Assembly: GCF_031454135.1 (NCBI RefSeq)
Contig: NZ_JAVDQF010000001.1
Coordinates: forward strand, 3,348,001 to 3,412,000
From: Arthrobacter russicus
GTDB taxonomy: Bacteria > Actinomycetota > Actinomycetes > Actinomycetales > Micrococcaceae
Direction of reading: 5' to 3'
DNA length: 64,000 nt
Under the pieces are notes generated by a model. That model made no database searches. It worked only from the letters and a program-made list of their open reading frames with translations, and was not told where the DNA came from. Of the stretch, positions 8,785 through 17,581 are shown piece after piece (position 1 is the first letter of the stretch; every line of letters begins with the position of its first letter). Both the position numbers and the translations under genes were made by a program.

Positions 8785-9492
8785 TCAAATCCAGGAATAC
8801 TCGTTTTCCGGCCGCCCCGGGGTGCCGTAACGCGGCGTCCGACGGGCCGAACCCCGCTCGGCCAAATACTCCAGATAGCGCCGGGCAGTCACCCGGGAGA
8901 TGCCCAAAGCTGCGGTGACTTCCTGTGCGGAGACCGAACCCGGGGCGTTCTGCAGCAGACCGACGACGGCGGCGAGGGTTTCCGGGGCCAGGCCTTTCGG
9001 CAGCGCCAGTGCGGCGGGCGCCGGTGCGCGCAGGCTGGCGAGTGCCTGATCCACCTCGTGCTGGCCGACTTCGGGCCGTCGGGCGGCATCCGGGCGGCCG
9101 GCTGCGGCGGCCAATTGTTCCCGGAACGTCCGGTAGTTGCCGAGCTTCTCGGCAAACGAGGCGAAGCTGAAGGGCTTGATCAGATACTGCACGATGCCGG
9201 CCGCGATCGCCCCGCGGACCACCTCCAGATCGCGCACCGCGGTGATCGCCACGATGTCCACCGGCCGGCCAGCGCTGCGCAGCCTGCGGGCGACATCCAG
9301 ACCGTGCAGATCCGGCAGATTCATATCCAGCAGCAGGACGTCGACCAGTTCCGGATGCTCCGCGACGAAGCGCAAGGCGGCCTGCCCGTCATGCACGGTT
9401 CCGGTCAGCTCGAAACCCTCCAGCCGTTGCACGTACAGGGCATGCGCCTCCGCCATGATCGGCTCGTCGTCGACGACCAGGACCCGGATCAC
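8785..9492 (-). CDS. Response regulator of the CitB/DcuR type
   Basis: This 235-residue response regulator has an N-terminal receiver domain (VLVVDDEP acid pocket, phosphoacceptor Asp in VLLLDMNLPD, Thr in VAITA, Lys in YLIKPF). The C-terminal DNA-binding helix-turn-helix contains VSAQEVTAALGISRVTARRY, typical of the CitB/DcuR group. The start is the GTG at 9490-9492, whose bases overlap the kinase stop (GTGA), so it is translationally coupled to the kinase. It probably activates the divergent dicarboxylate transporter gene 1.8 kb away when phosphorylated (inference from pairing). Confidence 0.9.
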   Translation of the reverse strand: MIRVLVVDDEPIMAEAHALYVQRLEGFELTGTVHDGQAALRFVAEHPELVDVLLLDMNLPDLHGLDVARRLRSAGRPVDIVAITAVRDLEVVRGAIAAGIVQYLIKPFSFASFAEKLGNYRTFREQLAAAAGRPDAARRPEVGQHEVDQALASLRAPAPAALALPKGLAPETLAAVVGLLQNAPGSVSAQEVTAALGISRVTARRYLEYLAERGSARRTPRYGTPGRPENEYSWI

Positions 9493-11090
9493 GCCGGGCC
9501 TGCCGGTGCGGTCCGGGGCACGGTCACGGTGAACTCGGCGTCGGGGGAGATCTGCAAACTGCCGCCCAGCTGCAGCACCGACTGCTGCACCAGGGCCAAT
9601 CCGATGCCCCGACCGGTGGCATCGGCCGCCTTGGTGCTGAAGCCGCGCTCCAAGATCGTCGCCGGCTCGGCTCCGCCGAGGCCGGGCCCGCTGTCGCTGA
9701 CCCGCAGCCGCAGAGCGGACTCGTCGTGCGCGACGGCCAGTGCCACCCAACGCGGCGGGGTACCGGAGCGGGCCGCATCCATCGCATTGTCGAGCAGGTT
9801 GCCGACGATCGTGACCACATCGTGGGCGCTGAGCAGCTCGAAGCCCGCAGCACTGTCCCCGGTGTCTCCCTCGACGCGCAATTCGATGCCGAGTTCCGCT
9901 GCCTGGGCGATTTTGCCCATCACCAGCGCGGCGAGCACCGGTTCACGGTCGGCGTCGACGACTTCGTCGACCAGCTGCTGGCTGAGCCTGAGGTCTTCGG
10001 TGGCGAAGGCCAGGGCCTGTTCGGTGCGGCCCAACTCCAGCAGCGACACGACGGTGTGCAGCCGGTTCGCGTGTTCATGGGTCTGGGCGCGCAGCGCATC
10101 GCTGAGCGTTCGGGTGGAACTGAGCTCATCGCCCATTCGCCGGAGTTCGGTGTGGTCCTGCAGCGTCGACACCGTGCCGTACGACGTTTTGGCTCCCGGC
10201 ATGCTGGCCGGCTCCTGGCTGACCACCAGGAGCCGGTCTTCGATCACGTGGATCTCGTCACGGACGGAGCGGCCGCTGAGCAGCAGTTCCTTGAGCGAAT
10301 CGCGAACCGGCAAGGCCTCCAGCGGAAGCCGTGGCACGCCGTCGGCCGGGCGCGGGATGCCGAGCAGATCGGCGGCCTGATCGTTGTACATCACCAGTTC
10401 GCCCTTGCGGTCCACCAGCAGCAGGCCGTCGCGGACCGAATGCAGCACCGATTCGTAATAGGAAAACAGCTGGCCCATCCGCTCCGGTCCCCAGCCCAAA
10501 GTGACCCGTTTCAAATACCGGCCCAGTAACCACGAGGTCAGTGTGCCCACGGCCAGCAGGCCGGCGCCCAAGAGCAGGATGAACGGGATCCGGCCGCTGG
10601 AGGCAATGTCCAGAGCGGAAACCGTCACGCCCACGGAAACCATCGCCTGGACCGCCCCGGCGCGGTCCAGGACCGGCACGATGGTGCGCAGCGAAGGCCC
10701 CAAGGTGCCGGCGATGGTCTCGGTGTAGCGGTGTCCGGAAAGCGCCTGGTCCACCGAGCCGATGTACGGCAGGCCGATTTTCTCCGGGTTCGGATGCGTC
10801 CACCGGGTCCGGTCCGGAGCCATGATCGTGATGAAGTCGACTTTGGTTTCCTGGATCACGGCCTCGGCGTAGGGTTGCAGCAAGGCGGTGGGGTCGGGGC
10901 TCGCCGCGGCTTCGAGCAGCAAGGGCGAATCCGCCAGGGTGGCTGCGATCGAGCTGGTGCGTTCGGTGGCCTGGCTGTAGGCGCGGTCGCTGGCGTCGAA
11001 GTAGGCCGCGGTCACCACCCCGGCGGTCAGCAGCAAAATGAACAGGAACTGGCCCAGGAACAGGCGGCGGGCGATGCTCCAGTCCCGCAT
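9489..11090 (-). CDS. Sensor histidine kinase of the DcuS/CitA type
   Basis: This 533-residue membrane sensor has an N-terminal transmembrane helix (FLFILLLTAGVVTAAYF), an extracytoplasmic PDC/CitA-like sensing domain of about 130 residues, and a second membrane helix (IPFILLLGAGLLAVGTL). A cytoplasmic PAS domain (DGLLLVDRKGELVMYND) is followed by a Spo0B-like dimerisation helix with HEHANRLH as phosphoacceptor region, then the ATPase with NLLDNAMDAA, DSGPGLGG and GRGIGLALV. I chose ATG 11090 because AGGAGGGG stands just before it; an in-frame extension to 11213 is less likely. CitA/DcuS relatives sense C4-dicarboxylates or citrate, fitting the divergent symporter. Confidence 0.9.
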   Translation of the reverse strand: MRDWSIARRLFLGQFLFILLLTAGVVTAAYFDASDRAYSQATERTSSIAATLADSPLLLEAAASPDPTALLQPYAEAVIQETKVDFITIMAPDRTRWTHPNPEKIGLPYIGSVDQALSGHRYTETIAGTLGPSLRTIVPVLDRAGAVQAMVSVGVTVSALDIASSGRIPFILLLGAGLLAVGTLTSWLLGRYLKRVTLGWGPERMGQLFSYYESVLHSVRDGLLLVDRKGELVMYNDQAADLLGIPRPADGVPRLPLEALPVRDSLKELLLSGRSVRDEIHVIEDRLLVVSQEPASMPGAKTSYGTVSTLQDHTELRRMGDELSSTRTLSDALRAQTHEHANRLHTVVSLLELGRTEQALAFATEDLRLSQQLVDEVVDADREPVLAALVMGKIAQAAELGIELRVEGDTGDSAAGFELLSAHDVVTIVGNLLDNAMDAARSGTPPRWVALAVAHDESALRLRVSDSGPGLGGAEPATILERGFSTKAADATGRGIGLALVQQSVLQLGGSLQISPDAEFTVTVPRTAPAGPA

Positions 11091-11199
11091 GCCACCCCTC
11101 CTCTTCGTGGTCCGGATGCCGGCTTCCGGCAACTGCGGAACCGGCACCTCGGCGACAGCCCGGCAGTGAAACCGCGTCATGAACAATATGACCGCAACA

Positions 11200-11213
11200 G
11201 TGACCCCAGTCAC
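11200..11213. promoter_or_regulatory. GTGAC/GTCAC inverted repeat in the kinase-symporter intergenic region
   Basis: GTGAC (11200-11204) and GTCAC (11209-11213) are separated by CCCA in the 194-base region between the divergent sensor kinase and symporter genes. It is a candidate site for the response regulator. The position, about 75 bases upstream of the symporter start, is suitable, but the repeat is short. Confidence 0.3.
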
Positions 11214-11284
11214 AATCCCGGGCAGTCTGGATCCTGGAAAACGCTGGGGGGCGATCGCCGTCCAAGGATATCGGAGGAATCAAC

Positions 11285-12655
11285 ATGAGCTCTCAACGTG
11301 GAGAAGCAACTGTGCCGGGGGAGAAGCGCAAGCGCCGGCTCGACAAGACCCATTGGCTCTACATCGCGGTGATCGCCGCGGTGGTGCTGGGCGTCGTCGT
11401 CGGCCTGCTCGCCCAGGCAACCGCGCCGCCCGGGCAGGAGACCAAGAACTTCGCCACCTCGCTCAAGCCTTTGGGCGACATCTTCGTAGACTTGATCAAG
11501 ATGCTGATCGCACCGGTGATCTTCTGCACCATCGTCACCGGGATCGGCTCGATCGCCAAAGCCGCCACGATCGGCAAGGTCGGCGGCCTGGCGTTGGCCT
11601 ACTTCCTGGTGATGTCCACGTTCGCGCTCGCGATCGGTTTGGTGGTGGGAAACTTCCTGCACCCCGGCGAGGGACTGAAGCTCCAGGCCTACAAGCCCTC
11701 GGGCAGCGGGGGCACCGGCAATGCGCTCTTCGACTTCCTGATCGACATCATCCCGCCCGGAATCCCGGTGCTTCCGACGCTTTTCGTGGCGATCCTGGTC
11801 GGCTTCGCGGTGCAGCGAATGGGCAAAGCCGGCGAGCCGATCCTCCGCGCGGTCAAAACCGCCCAGGCTCTGGTCTTCCGGATCCTGATGATGGTCATGT
11901 GGATCGCGCCGATCGGCGCTTTCGGCGCGATCGCCGCAGTCGTCGGAGCCACCGGGTTCGAGGCGGTGAAGTCGATGCTGGTCCTGATGCTCGGGTTCTA
12001 CGCCACCTGCATCGCTTTCATCGTGCTGGTGCTCGGCACCGTGCTCTATGCCGTCGCCCGGGTCAATATCTTCAAGCTCATGAAGTACCTGGGCCGGGAG
12101 TACCTGTTGATCTTCTCCACCTCGTCGTCCGAGGCGGCGCTGCCCCGGTTGATCGCCAAGATGGAGCACCTCGGGGTTTCCCGCCCGGTGGTCGGGGTCA
12201 CGGTGCCCACCGGCTATTCGTTCAACCTGGATGGCACCGCGATCTACCTGACCATGGCGTCGCTCTTCGTGGCGAATGCCATGGGCGTGCAGATGGGCGT
12301 CGGCGAGCAGGTTTCGCTGCTGGTCTTCATGATCATCGCCTCGAAGGGGGCTGCCGGTGTGACCGGTGCCGGTCTAGCGACCCTGGCCGCCGGCCTGCAG
12401 GCGCACCGTCCGGAGCTGCTCAACGGCGTCGGCGTAATCGTGGGCATCGACCGTTTCATGTCCGAGGCCCGCGCGTTGACCAACTTCACCGGAAACGCCG
12501 TCGCGACGGTGCTGATGGGCACCTGGGTCAAGGAAATCGACCGGGCCAAAGTGGACCGGGTGCTTTCCGGATCCGAGCCTTTCGACGAGGCCAGCATGAA
12601 TGCCGACAACCACGCAGCGGCCGCCGAACCGCAGGAGGCTTTGGCTCGGGTCTGA
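11285..12655 (+). CDS. dctA: C4-dicarboxylate:cation symporter (DctA family)
   Basis: This 456-residue dicarboxylate/amino acid:cation symporter has eight or more membrane helices. Family landmarks include LIKMLIAPVIFCTIVTGI, the serine-rich reentrant loop STSSSEAALPRL, and the substrate/cation site PTGYSFNLDGTAIYL. Near the end, GIDRFMSEARALTNFTGN carries the Asp/Arg/Asn residues that bind dicarboxylates in this family. ATG 11285 follows GGAGGA. It is divergent from and presumably controlled by the CitA/DcuS-type two-component system. It imports succinate, fumarate or malate with protons or sodium. Confidence 0.9.
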   Translation: MSSQRGEATVPGEKRKRRLDKTHWLYIAVIAAVVLGVVVGLLAQATAPPGQETKNFATSLKPLGDIFVDLIKMLIAPVIFCTIVTGIGSIAKAATIGKVGGLALAYFLVMSTFALAIGLVVGNFLHPGEGLKLQAYKPSGSGGTGNALFDFLIDIIPPGIPVLPTLFVAILVGFAVQRMGKAGEPILRAVKTAQALVFRILMMVMWIAPIGAFGAIAAVVGATGFEAVKSMLVLMLGFYATCIAFIVLVLGTVLYAVARVNIFKLMKYLGREYLLIFSTSSSEAALPRLIAKMEHLGVSRPVVGVTVPTGYSFNLDGTAIYLTMASLFVANAMGVQMGVGEQVSLLVFMIIASKGAAGVTGAGLATLAAGLQAHRPELLNGVGVIVGIDRFMSEARALTNFTGNAVATVLMGTWVKEIDRAKVDRVLSGSEPFDEASMNADNHAAAAEPQEALARV

Positions 12656-12678
12656 TCGCTGGGCTAACTGCCCATGAT

Positions 12679-12752
12679 CCCGCGCGAGTGCACATTTGGT
12701 GCGGATGTTTTCGGAAAACACCCGTACCAAATGTGCACTCGCGCGGGGTTTT
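12679..12752 (+). terminator. Long perfect hairpin with T-tract after the symporter gene
   Basis: Two 22-base arms (12679-12700 and 12726-12747) are perfectly complementary, and the pairing continues inward with two mismatches almost to the tip, giving a stem of more than 30 bp. TTTT follows at 12749-12752. This looks like a strong intrinsic terminator for the symporter transcript and also shields the ParA-Scp run. It is one of at least three long gene-end hairpins of this architecture in the window. Confidence 0.7.
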
Positions 12753-12853
12753 GGGGTGTTGATCGAGTCGGAAGATTCAGGTTAAGGCTGAAGGTTGAGG
12801 CTTGAAAATGCTCCTGCGGCAATTGCCTTGCCTGCCGTTCGCCGAGCGGTAAC

Positions 12854-12885
12854 GTTGTGGCTAAGCATTGCAAGAGTGCCACAAC
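12854..12885. promoter_or_regulatory. GTTGTGGC/GCCACAAC inverted repeat upstream of the ParA-like gene
   Basis: Perfect 8-base arms GTTGTGGC (12854-12861) and GCCACAAC (12878-12885) are separated by 16 bases and lie just before the ribosome site of the ParA-like gene. This is a possible operator or leader stem for the ParA-ScpA-ScpB operon. No dedicated regulator is next to it. Confidence 0.3.
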
Positions 12886-12902
12886 GAGGAAAGTGTGAAC
12901 AG

Positions 12903-13781
12903 GTGAGCAGCGAAACCTTGGACGGAACGGATCTGGAAACCGTGCTCGGCCCCACCGGCCGGCCGATGACGGAATTCCCCGAGCCTCCGGTGCTGACCTC
13001 GCACGGCCCCGCCCGGGTGATCGCGATGGTCAACCAGAAGGGCGGCGTGGGCAAAACGACGTCGACCATCAACCTGGGCGCCGCGCTCGCCGAGCTCGGC
13101 CGCCGGGTGCTGCTGGTCGACTTCGACCCGCAGGGTGCGCTTTCCGCCGGTCTGGGCACGAACCCGCATGAACTGGACCTGACCGTCTACAACGTTTTGA
13201 TGGACCGCAAGGTGCACGTCAAAGACGCGATCCGGCAGACCGAAACCGAAAACCTCGACTTGCTGCCGGCCAATATCGACCTGTCCGCGGCCGAAGTCCA
13301 GCTGGTCAACGAAGTCGCCCGCGAGCAGGTGCTGGACCGGGCGCTGCGCAAGGTCGAAGACGAATACGACGTGATCCTGATCGACTGCCAGCCCTCTTTG
13401 GGTCTGCTCACCGTGAACGCGCTCACCGCCGCGCACGGCGTGATCATCCCGTCGATCTGCGAGTTCTTCGCCCTGCGCGCAGTGGCGCTGCTGGTGGAAA
13501 CCATCGAGAAGGTCCAGGACCGGATCAATCCCCGGTTGCAGATCGACGGCGTGCTGGCCACGATGTACGACGCGCGGACCCTGCACAGCCGGGAAGTGAT
13601 TTCCCGCCTGGTGGAAGCCTTCGGGGACAAAGTCTTCGAGACCGTGATCAAGCGGACCATCAAGTTCGCCGACGCCACGGTCGCGGCCGAGCCGATCACC
13701 TCGTACGCCGGAAACCACCAGGGCGCGGAGGCTTACCGCCGCCTGGCCAAAGAGCTGGTGGCCCGTGGCGGAGCTCCCTGA
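12903..13781 (+). CDS. ParA/Soj-family ATPase linked to ScpAB
   Basis: This 292-residue ParA-type P-loop ATPase has the deviant Walker A KGGVGKTTSTIN after MVNQ, the switch DFDPQGALSAGLG, and Walker B VILIDCQPSLG. It lacks a ParB partner; instead its 3' end overlaps the scpA start by 17 bases. In actinobacteria an orphan ParA directly before scpA is common, so it likely works with the SMC-ScpAB condensin in chromosome organisation (family knowledge plus position). The start is GTG 12903, with GAGGAAAG about a dozen bases upstream; the first 45 residues are a poorly conserved acidic leader. Confidence 0.88.
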   Translation: MSSETLDGTDLETVLGPTGRPMTEFPEPPVLTSHGPARVIAMVNQKGGVGKTTSTINLGAALAELGRRVLLVDFDPQGALSAGLGTNPHELDLTVYNVLMDRKVHVKDAIRQTETENLDLLPANIDLSAAEVQLVNEVAREQVLDRALRKVEDEYDVILIDCQPSLGLLTVNALTAAHGVIIPSICEFFALRAVALLVETIEKVQDRINPRLQIDGVLATMYDARTLHSREVISRLVEAFGDKVFETVIKRTIKFADATVAAEPITSYAGNHQGAEAYRRLAKELVARGGAP

Positions 13782-14685
13782 GATTGCTGCGGTCGAAACC
13801 GAGCCGGCCGGGTCGGCCGACGCCGGATCGGCCGGCCAGGCCCGCTTCGAAGTCCGGCTGGACAACTTCACCGGACCGTTCGACCTGCTGCTGGGGCTGA
13901 TCGGCAAGCACGAGCTGGACATCACCGAGGTGGCCTTGGCCACGGTGACCGATGAGTTCATCTCCTACATCCGGGCAATGCAGCGCCAGGACGGGCCCGA
14001 CGGCGGCAAGACCGCATTGTCCAGCGGGGCCTTGGACGAGGCCAGCGAATTCCTGGTGATCGCGGCCACTCTGCTGGACCTCAAAGCGGCGCGATTGCTG
14101 CCGCAGGGCGAGGTCGAGGATGAAGAAGACATCGCCTTGCTCGAAGCCCGGGACCTGTTGTTCGCCCGGCTTCTGCAGTACAAGGCGTTCAAACAGGTGG
14201 CATCGCTGCTCGGCGGCACCTTGGCGCAGGAAGGCCGGCGCTTCCCGCGTCAGGTCAGCTTGGAAGCGCCGTTCGCCGCACTGCTGCCGGAATTGGTCTG
14301 GAAGCACACTCCGGAACAGTTCGCCGCGCTGGCCGCGAAAGCGCTCACCCCGCGGGAAGCCTTGCCGACCGAAGTGGGCTTGGCCCATCTGCATGCCCCG
14401 CCGGTGAGCGTGAAGGAGCAGGCGGAAATCATCGGAGCACGGCTCAAAGCCGGCAAACCGTTGTCCTTCCGCGCGCTGATCAACGATGCTGACGGCACTC
14501 TGGTGGTGGTTGCCCGTTTCCTGGCGCTCTTGGAGATGTTCCGCGACGCCGTGATCGCCTTCGAGCAGGCCAGCCCGCTGGGCGAACTGACTATCCGCTG
14601 GACCGGGGCGCAGCAGGACTGGACGGCGGAGAATCTGAGCGAAGAATACGAAGATATGGAGCCGGTGCCGGATGAGCCACGCTGA
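13765..14685 (+). CDS. scpA: Segregation and condensation protein A (kleisin)
   Basis: This 306-residue kleisin subunit of the bacterial SMC complex has the typical N-terminal FEVRLDNFTGPFDLLLGLI, IGKHELDITEVAL and EFLVIAATLLDLKAARLL segments. The C-terminal winged helix that docks on the SMC head ends in LGELTIRWTG. The GTG start lies inside the ParA gene end, and its 3' end overlaps scpB by 14 bases. An N-terminal alanine/glutamate-rich stretch of about 25 residues precedes the conserved domain. Confidence 0.95.
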   Translation: MAELPEIAAVETEPAGSADAGSAGQARFEVRLDNFTGPFDLLLGLIGKHELDITEVALATVTDEFISYIRAMQRQDGPDGGKTALSSGALDEASEFLVIAATLLDLKAARLLPQGEVEDEEDIALLEARDLLFARLLQYKAFKQVASLLGGTLAQEGRRFPRQVSLEAPFAALLPELVWKHTPEQFAALAAKALTPREALPTEVGLAHLHAPPVSVKEQAEIIGARLKAGKPLSFRALINDADGTLVVVARFLALLEMFRDAVIAFEQASPLGELTIRWTGAQQDWTAENLSEEYEDMEPVPDEPR

Positions 14686-15361
14686 AATCGAATCTGAAGC
14701 CGAAGCCGGGGCCGGCTCGCCGAAGCCGGAGCCCGAAATGTTCGACGTCGACGCGGTGCCGGGCGGCTTGCCGGCGGCGCTCGAAGCGGTGCTCATGGTG
14801 GTCGACGAACCAGTCGACGAGGTGACTCTGGCCAGTGCGGTGGGCCGGCCGGTCGCCGAGGTCGCCCGGGCCTTGGCCGATCTGGTGCTGGAATACAACG
14901 GGTATACTGGTACCGATCCGGACGCTGCGTTGCAGGCCGAAACCCCCGCCAAGCAACCGAGGGGATTCGAATTGCGCAATGTGGCCGGTGGCTGGCGGTT
15001 TTACTCGCGCAGCGACTTCGCGCCTCTGGTGCAGCGGTTCGTCCTGGAAGGCCAGACGGCGCGGCTGACCCAGGCGGCACTGGAGACGCTCGCGGTGATC
15101 GCCTACCGGCAGCCGGTATCGCGGGCCAGGATTTCCGCGATCCGGGGGGTCAATGTCGACTCGGTGGTCAGGACGCTGACCCAACGCGGACTGATCACCG
15201 AAATGGAGACGGATCCGGAGACCGGAGCCATCCTCTACGGGACCACTGGCTATTTCCTGGAACGGTTGGGACTGGGCAGCGTTGAAGAGCTGCCGAAGAT
15301 CGCACCGCACCTGCCAGGGCTGGAAAACCTGGAAGATTTTGACGAAACAAACCACAGCTGA
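14672..15361 (+). CDS. scpB: Segregation and condensation protein B
   Basis: This 229-residue ScpB protein binds the ScpA linker as a dimer through tandem winged helices. Conserved parts are ALEAVLMVVDEPV, WRFYSRSDFAPLV, LTQAALETLAVIAYRQPVSR, IRGVNVDSVVRTL and the terminal LYGTTGYFLERLGL. It overlaps scpA and is followed after 25 bases by the pseudouridine synthase gene, the standard order in many bacteria. Confidence 0.95.
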   Translation: MSHAEIESEAEAGAGSPKPEPEMFDVDAVPGGLPAALEAVLMVVDEPVDEVTLASAVGRPVAEVARALADLVLEYNGYTGTDPDAALQAETPAKQPRGFELRNVAGGWRFYSRSDFAPLVQRFVLEGQTARLTQAALETLAVIAYRQPVSRARISAIRGVNVDSVVRTLTQRGLITEMETDPETGAILYGTTGYFLERLGLGSVEELPKIAPHLPGLENLEDFDETNHS

Positions 15362-15386
15362 GAAGTTGCGAGATTAAGGACGAACC

Positions 15387-16424
15387 ATGACACCGACCCC
15401 CAGATCCGGCGGACAAGGCCGAGGCGGCAACGAGGGAGGGCGTCCCAAGCGGCCGCAATCCGGAGGCAAGCCCGGCGGAGCCGGCAGCAAATCGTTCGGC
15501 GAACGCGCCGCCAAGCGGGCCAGTGGAGCCGGCAAAGCCGGAACCCGGCACACCGGCGGCAAAGCCGCTGCCCCGAAAAAGGGTGCGCCGAAGTCCCGGC
15601 CGTTCGGCAAGGAACGGTTCGGCCAGAACCTCGGCCCGGTGAAGAATCCGCCGTCGCGCAACCGCGCCAACGACGGCCAGGACATGCACGATCCGGACGG
15701 CGTGCGGCTGCAGAAGGTGATGGCCTCGGCCGGCGTCGCATCGCGCCGGGTCTGCGAAGAGATGATCGAAGACGGCCGGGTGGAAGTCGACGGCCGGATC
15801 GTCACCGAACTGGGCCTGCGGGTCAATGTCGAAACCGCGATCATCGCGGTCGACGGGATTCGGCTGCAACTCAAAGAGAACATGCTCTACCTGGTCTTCA
15901 ACAAGCCCAAAGGCGTGGTCTCCACAATGGACGACCCGGAAGGCCGCCGCAATATCAGCGACTTCCTGAAAAACAAATACGCCCATGAGCGGCTGTTCCA
16001 CGTGGGCCGGCTGGACCAGGCCACGGAAGGCCTGCTGCTGTTGACCAACGACGGCGAGTTGGCGAACCGATTGACCCATCCGAGCTACCAGGTGCCCAAA
16101 ACCTACTTGGTGCAGACCAAGGGCCCGATGGAGTCCGGGATCAGCAACCAGATGAAAAAGGGCGTCGAGCTCGAAGACGGGGTCACCAAAGTCGATGCTT
16201 TCAAGCTGGTCGACTCCACTCCGGGCCATGTGCTGGTCGAGGTGGTACTGCACTCCGGCAAGAACCGGATCGTGCGCCGCTTGTTCGACGCGGTGGGCTA
16301 CCCCGTGGAGCGTTTGGTCCGCTTGCAGGTCGGGCCGATCCGCTTGGGCGATCAGAAGCAGGGCAGCATCCGCGTCCTCGGCCAGCAGGAAGTGGGTCAT
16401 CTGCTCGCTTCCGTCGGGCTCTGA
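15387..16424 (+). CDS. rluB: rRNA pseudouridine synthase, RluB/RsuA family
   Basis: This 345-residue pseudouridine synthase has an S4 RNA-binding domain (RLQKVMASAGVASRRVCEE) followed by the RsuA-type catalytic domain. The catalytic aspartate lies in HVGRLDQATEGLLLLTNDG, and the C-terminal GKNRIVRRLFDAVG helps bind RNA. The first 95 or so residues are a Gly/Lys/Arg-rich disordered extension, frequent in actinobacterial homologues, probably an rRNA tether. By position next to scpB it likely modifies 23S rRNA. Confidence 0.92.
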   Translation: MTPTPRSGGQGRGGNEGGRPKRPQSGGKPGGAGSKSFGERAAKRASGAGKAGTRHTGGKAAAPKKGAPKSRPFGKERFGQNLGPVKNPPSRNRANDGQDMHDPDGVRLQKVMASAGVASRRVCEEMIEDGRVEVDGRIVTELGLRVNVETAIIAVDGIRLQLKENMLYLVFNKPKGVVSTMDDPEGRRNISDFLKNKYAHERLFHVGRLDQATEGLLLLTNDGELANRLTHPSYQVPKTYLVQTKGPMESGISNQMKKGVELEDGVTKVDAFKLVDSTPGHVLVEVVLHSGKNRIVRRLFDAVGYPVERLVRLQVGPIRLGDQKQGSIRVLGQQEVGHLLASVGL

Positions 16425-16456
16425 CCTGTTCCCTATCGCGAGGAGTGTGAGCCGGG

Positions 16457-17581
16457 ATGGCTGAACACAATGCCCAGCTGCCCAACAGCTACCTGAAAGG
16501 CCCGGTGGTGGTTTTCGGCACCGGGTTGCTCGGCACCAGCATCGGTCTGGGGTTGAGCCAGCGGGGTCTCCGGGTGCTGCTTTCGGATCCGTCGCCTTCG
16601 GCGCTTTCGGTGGCGGTGGACATCGGTGCCGGGATTCCGCTCGGCACCGATCCCGGCGTCTGGCCCGAGCTGGTGGTGGTCGCCGCGCCGCCGGACGTGT
16701 GCGCCCGGGTGGTGGCCGATGCGCTGGAACGATTCCCGGCCGCCTTCGTGGTCGATGTTGCCAGCGTCAAGGGCGCGATTCTGCGCGAATTGGCCGAACT
16801 CTCCGCCAAAACGCCGCTGGACTTGAGCCGCTACGTCGGCACGCATCCGATGGCGGGCCGGGAACGTGCCGGGGCGGTCTCGGCCCGCGGCGAACTGTTC
16901 AACGCGATGCCCTGGGTGGTCTGCCCGCATGCGGGCAGCAGCGCGGCAGCGGTGCAGGCCGCGCAGAACCTGGGTTTGGACCTCGGTGCGGTGTTGAGCC
17001 AATTCAGTCCGGAAGAGCACGATGAGGCAGTTGCCCTGGTTTCGCACCTCCCGCAGATGATGGCCTCGCTGGTCGCCGCCCGGTTGCAGGATGCCGCGCC
17101 GCATGCGCTCTCGCTGGCCGGCAACGGCTTGCGCGATGTCACCAGGATCGCAGCCTCCGATGCCAGCATGTGGGTGCCGATCATGTCCGCGAACGCGGAG
17201 CCGATCGCAGCGATCCTGCACGCCGTGCACGAGGATCTGATCAAGCTGATCGGAACCTTGGACGGGCCGGCTGCGCCGGGGGCCAGTCTGGCCATGGCGA
17301 AGCTGATCAGTGCCGGCAACGCCGGTCAGGCCCGGATCCCGGGTAAGCACGGCGGCCCGGCCCAGCCCTATGCCTGGTTGAGCGTGCTGGTGGACGACGA
17401 GCCCGGCCAGATCGCGCAATTGCTCACCGAGATCGGCGAAATCGGGGTGAACCTGGAAGATTTGCGCCTGGACCACTCCTCAGGGCGGAACGCCGGGATC
17501 GTGGAGATCTCGGTGTTGCCCGCGAAACGGGACGTGCTGATCGACGAATTGGCCGTGCGTGGTTGGAAGGTGTTGCAATGA
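16457..17581 (+). CDS. tyrA: Prephenate dehydrogenase with ACT domain
   Basis: This 374-residue NAD(P)-dependent dehydrogenase converts prephenate to 4-hydroxyphenylpyruvate in tyrosine synthesis. The Rossmann motif is FGTGLLGTSIGLGLSQRG. The substrate-binding segment has THPMAGRERAG and a conserved His in SHLPQMMAS. The C-terminal 70 residues (LSVLVDDEPGQIAQLLTEIG) form an ACT domain, suggesting feedback control by tyrosine. Its stop overlaps the cmk start (ATGA). Confidence 0.92.
   Translation: MAEHNAQLPNSYLKGPVVVFGTGLLGTSIGLGLSQRGLRVLLSDPSPSALSVAVDIGAGIPLGTDPGVWPELVVVAAPPDVCARVVADALERFPAAFVVDVASVKGAILRELAELSAKTPLDLSRYVGTHPMAGRERAGAVSARGELFNAMPWVVCPHAGSSAAAVQAAQNLGLDLGAVLSQFSPEEHDEAVALVSHLPQMMASLVAARLQDAAPHALSLAGNGLRDVTRIAASDASMWVPIMSANAEPIAAILHAVHEDLIKLIGTLDGPAAPGASLAMAKLISAGNAGQARIPGKHGGPAQPYAWLSVLVDDEPGQIAQLLTEIGEIGVNLEDLRLDHSSGRNAGIVEISVLPAKRDVLIDELAVRGWKVLQ

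Noticed and set aside
12903-13781. Plasmid-type partition system (ParA)
   Set aside because: No ParB or parS-like repeats nearby; the ATPase is coupled to scpA, a normal chromosomal arrangement in actinobacteria.
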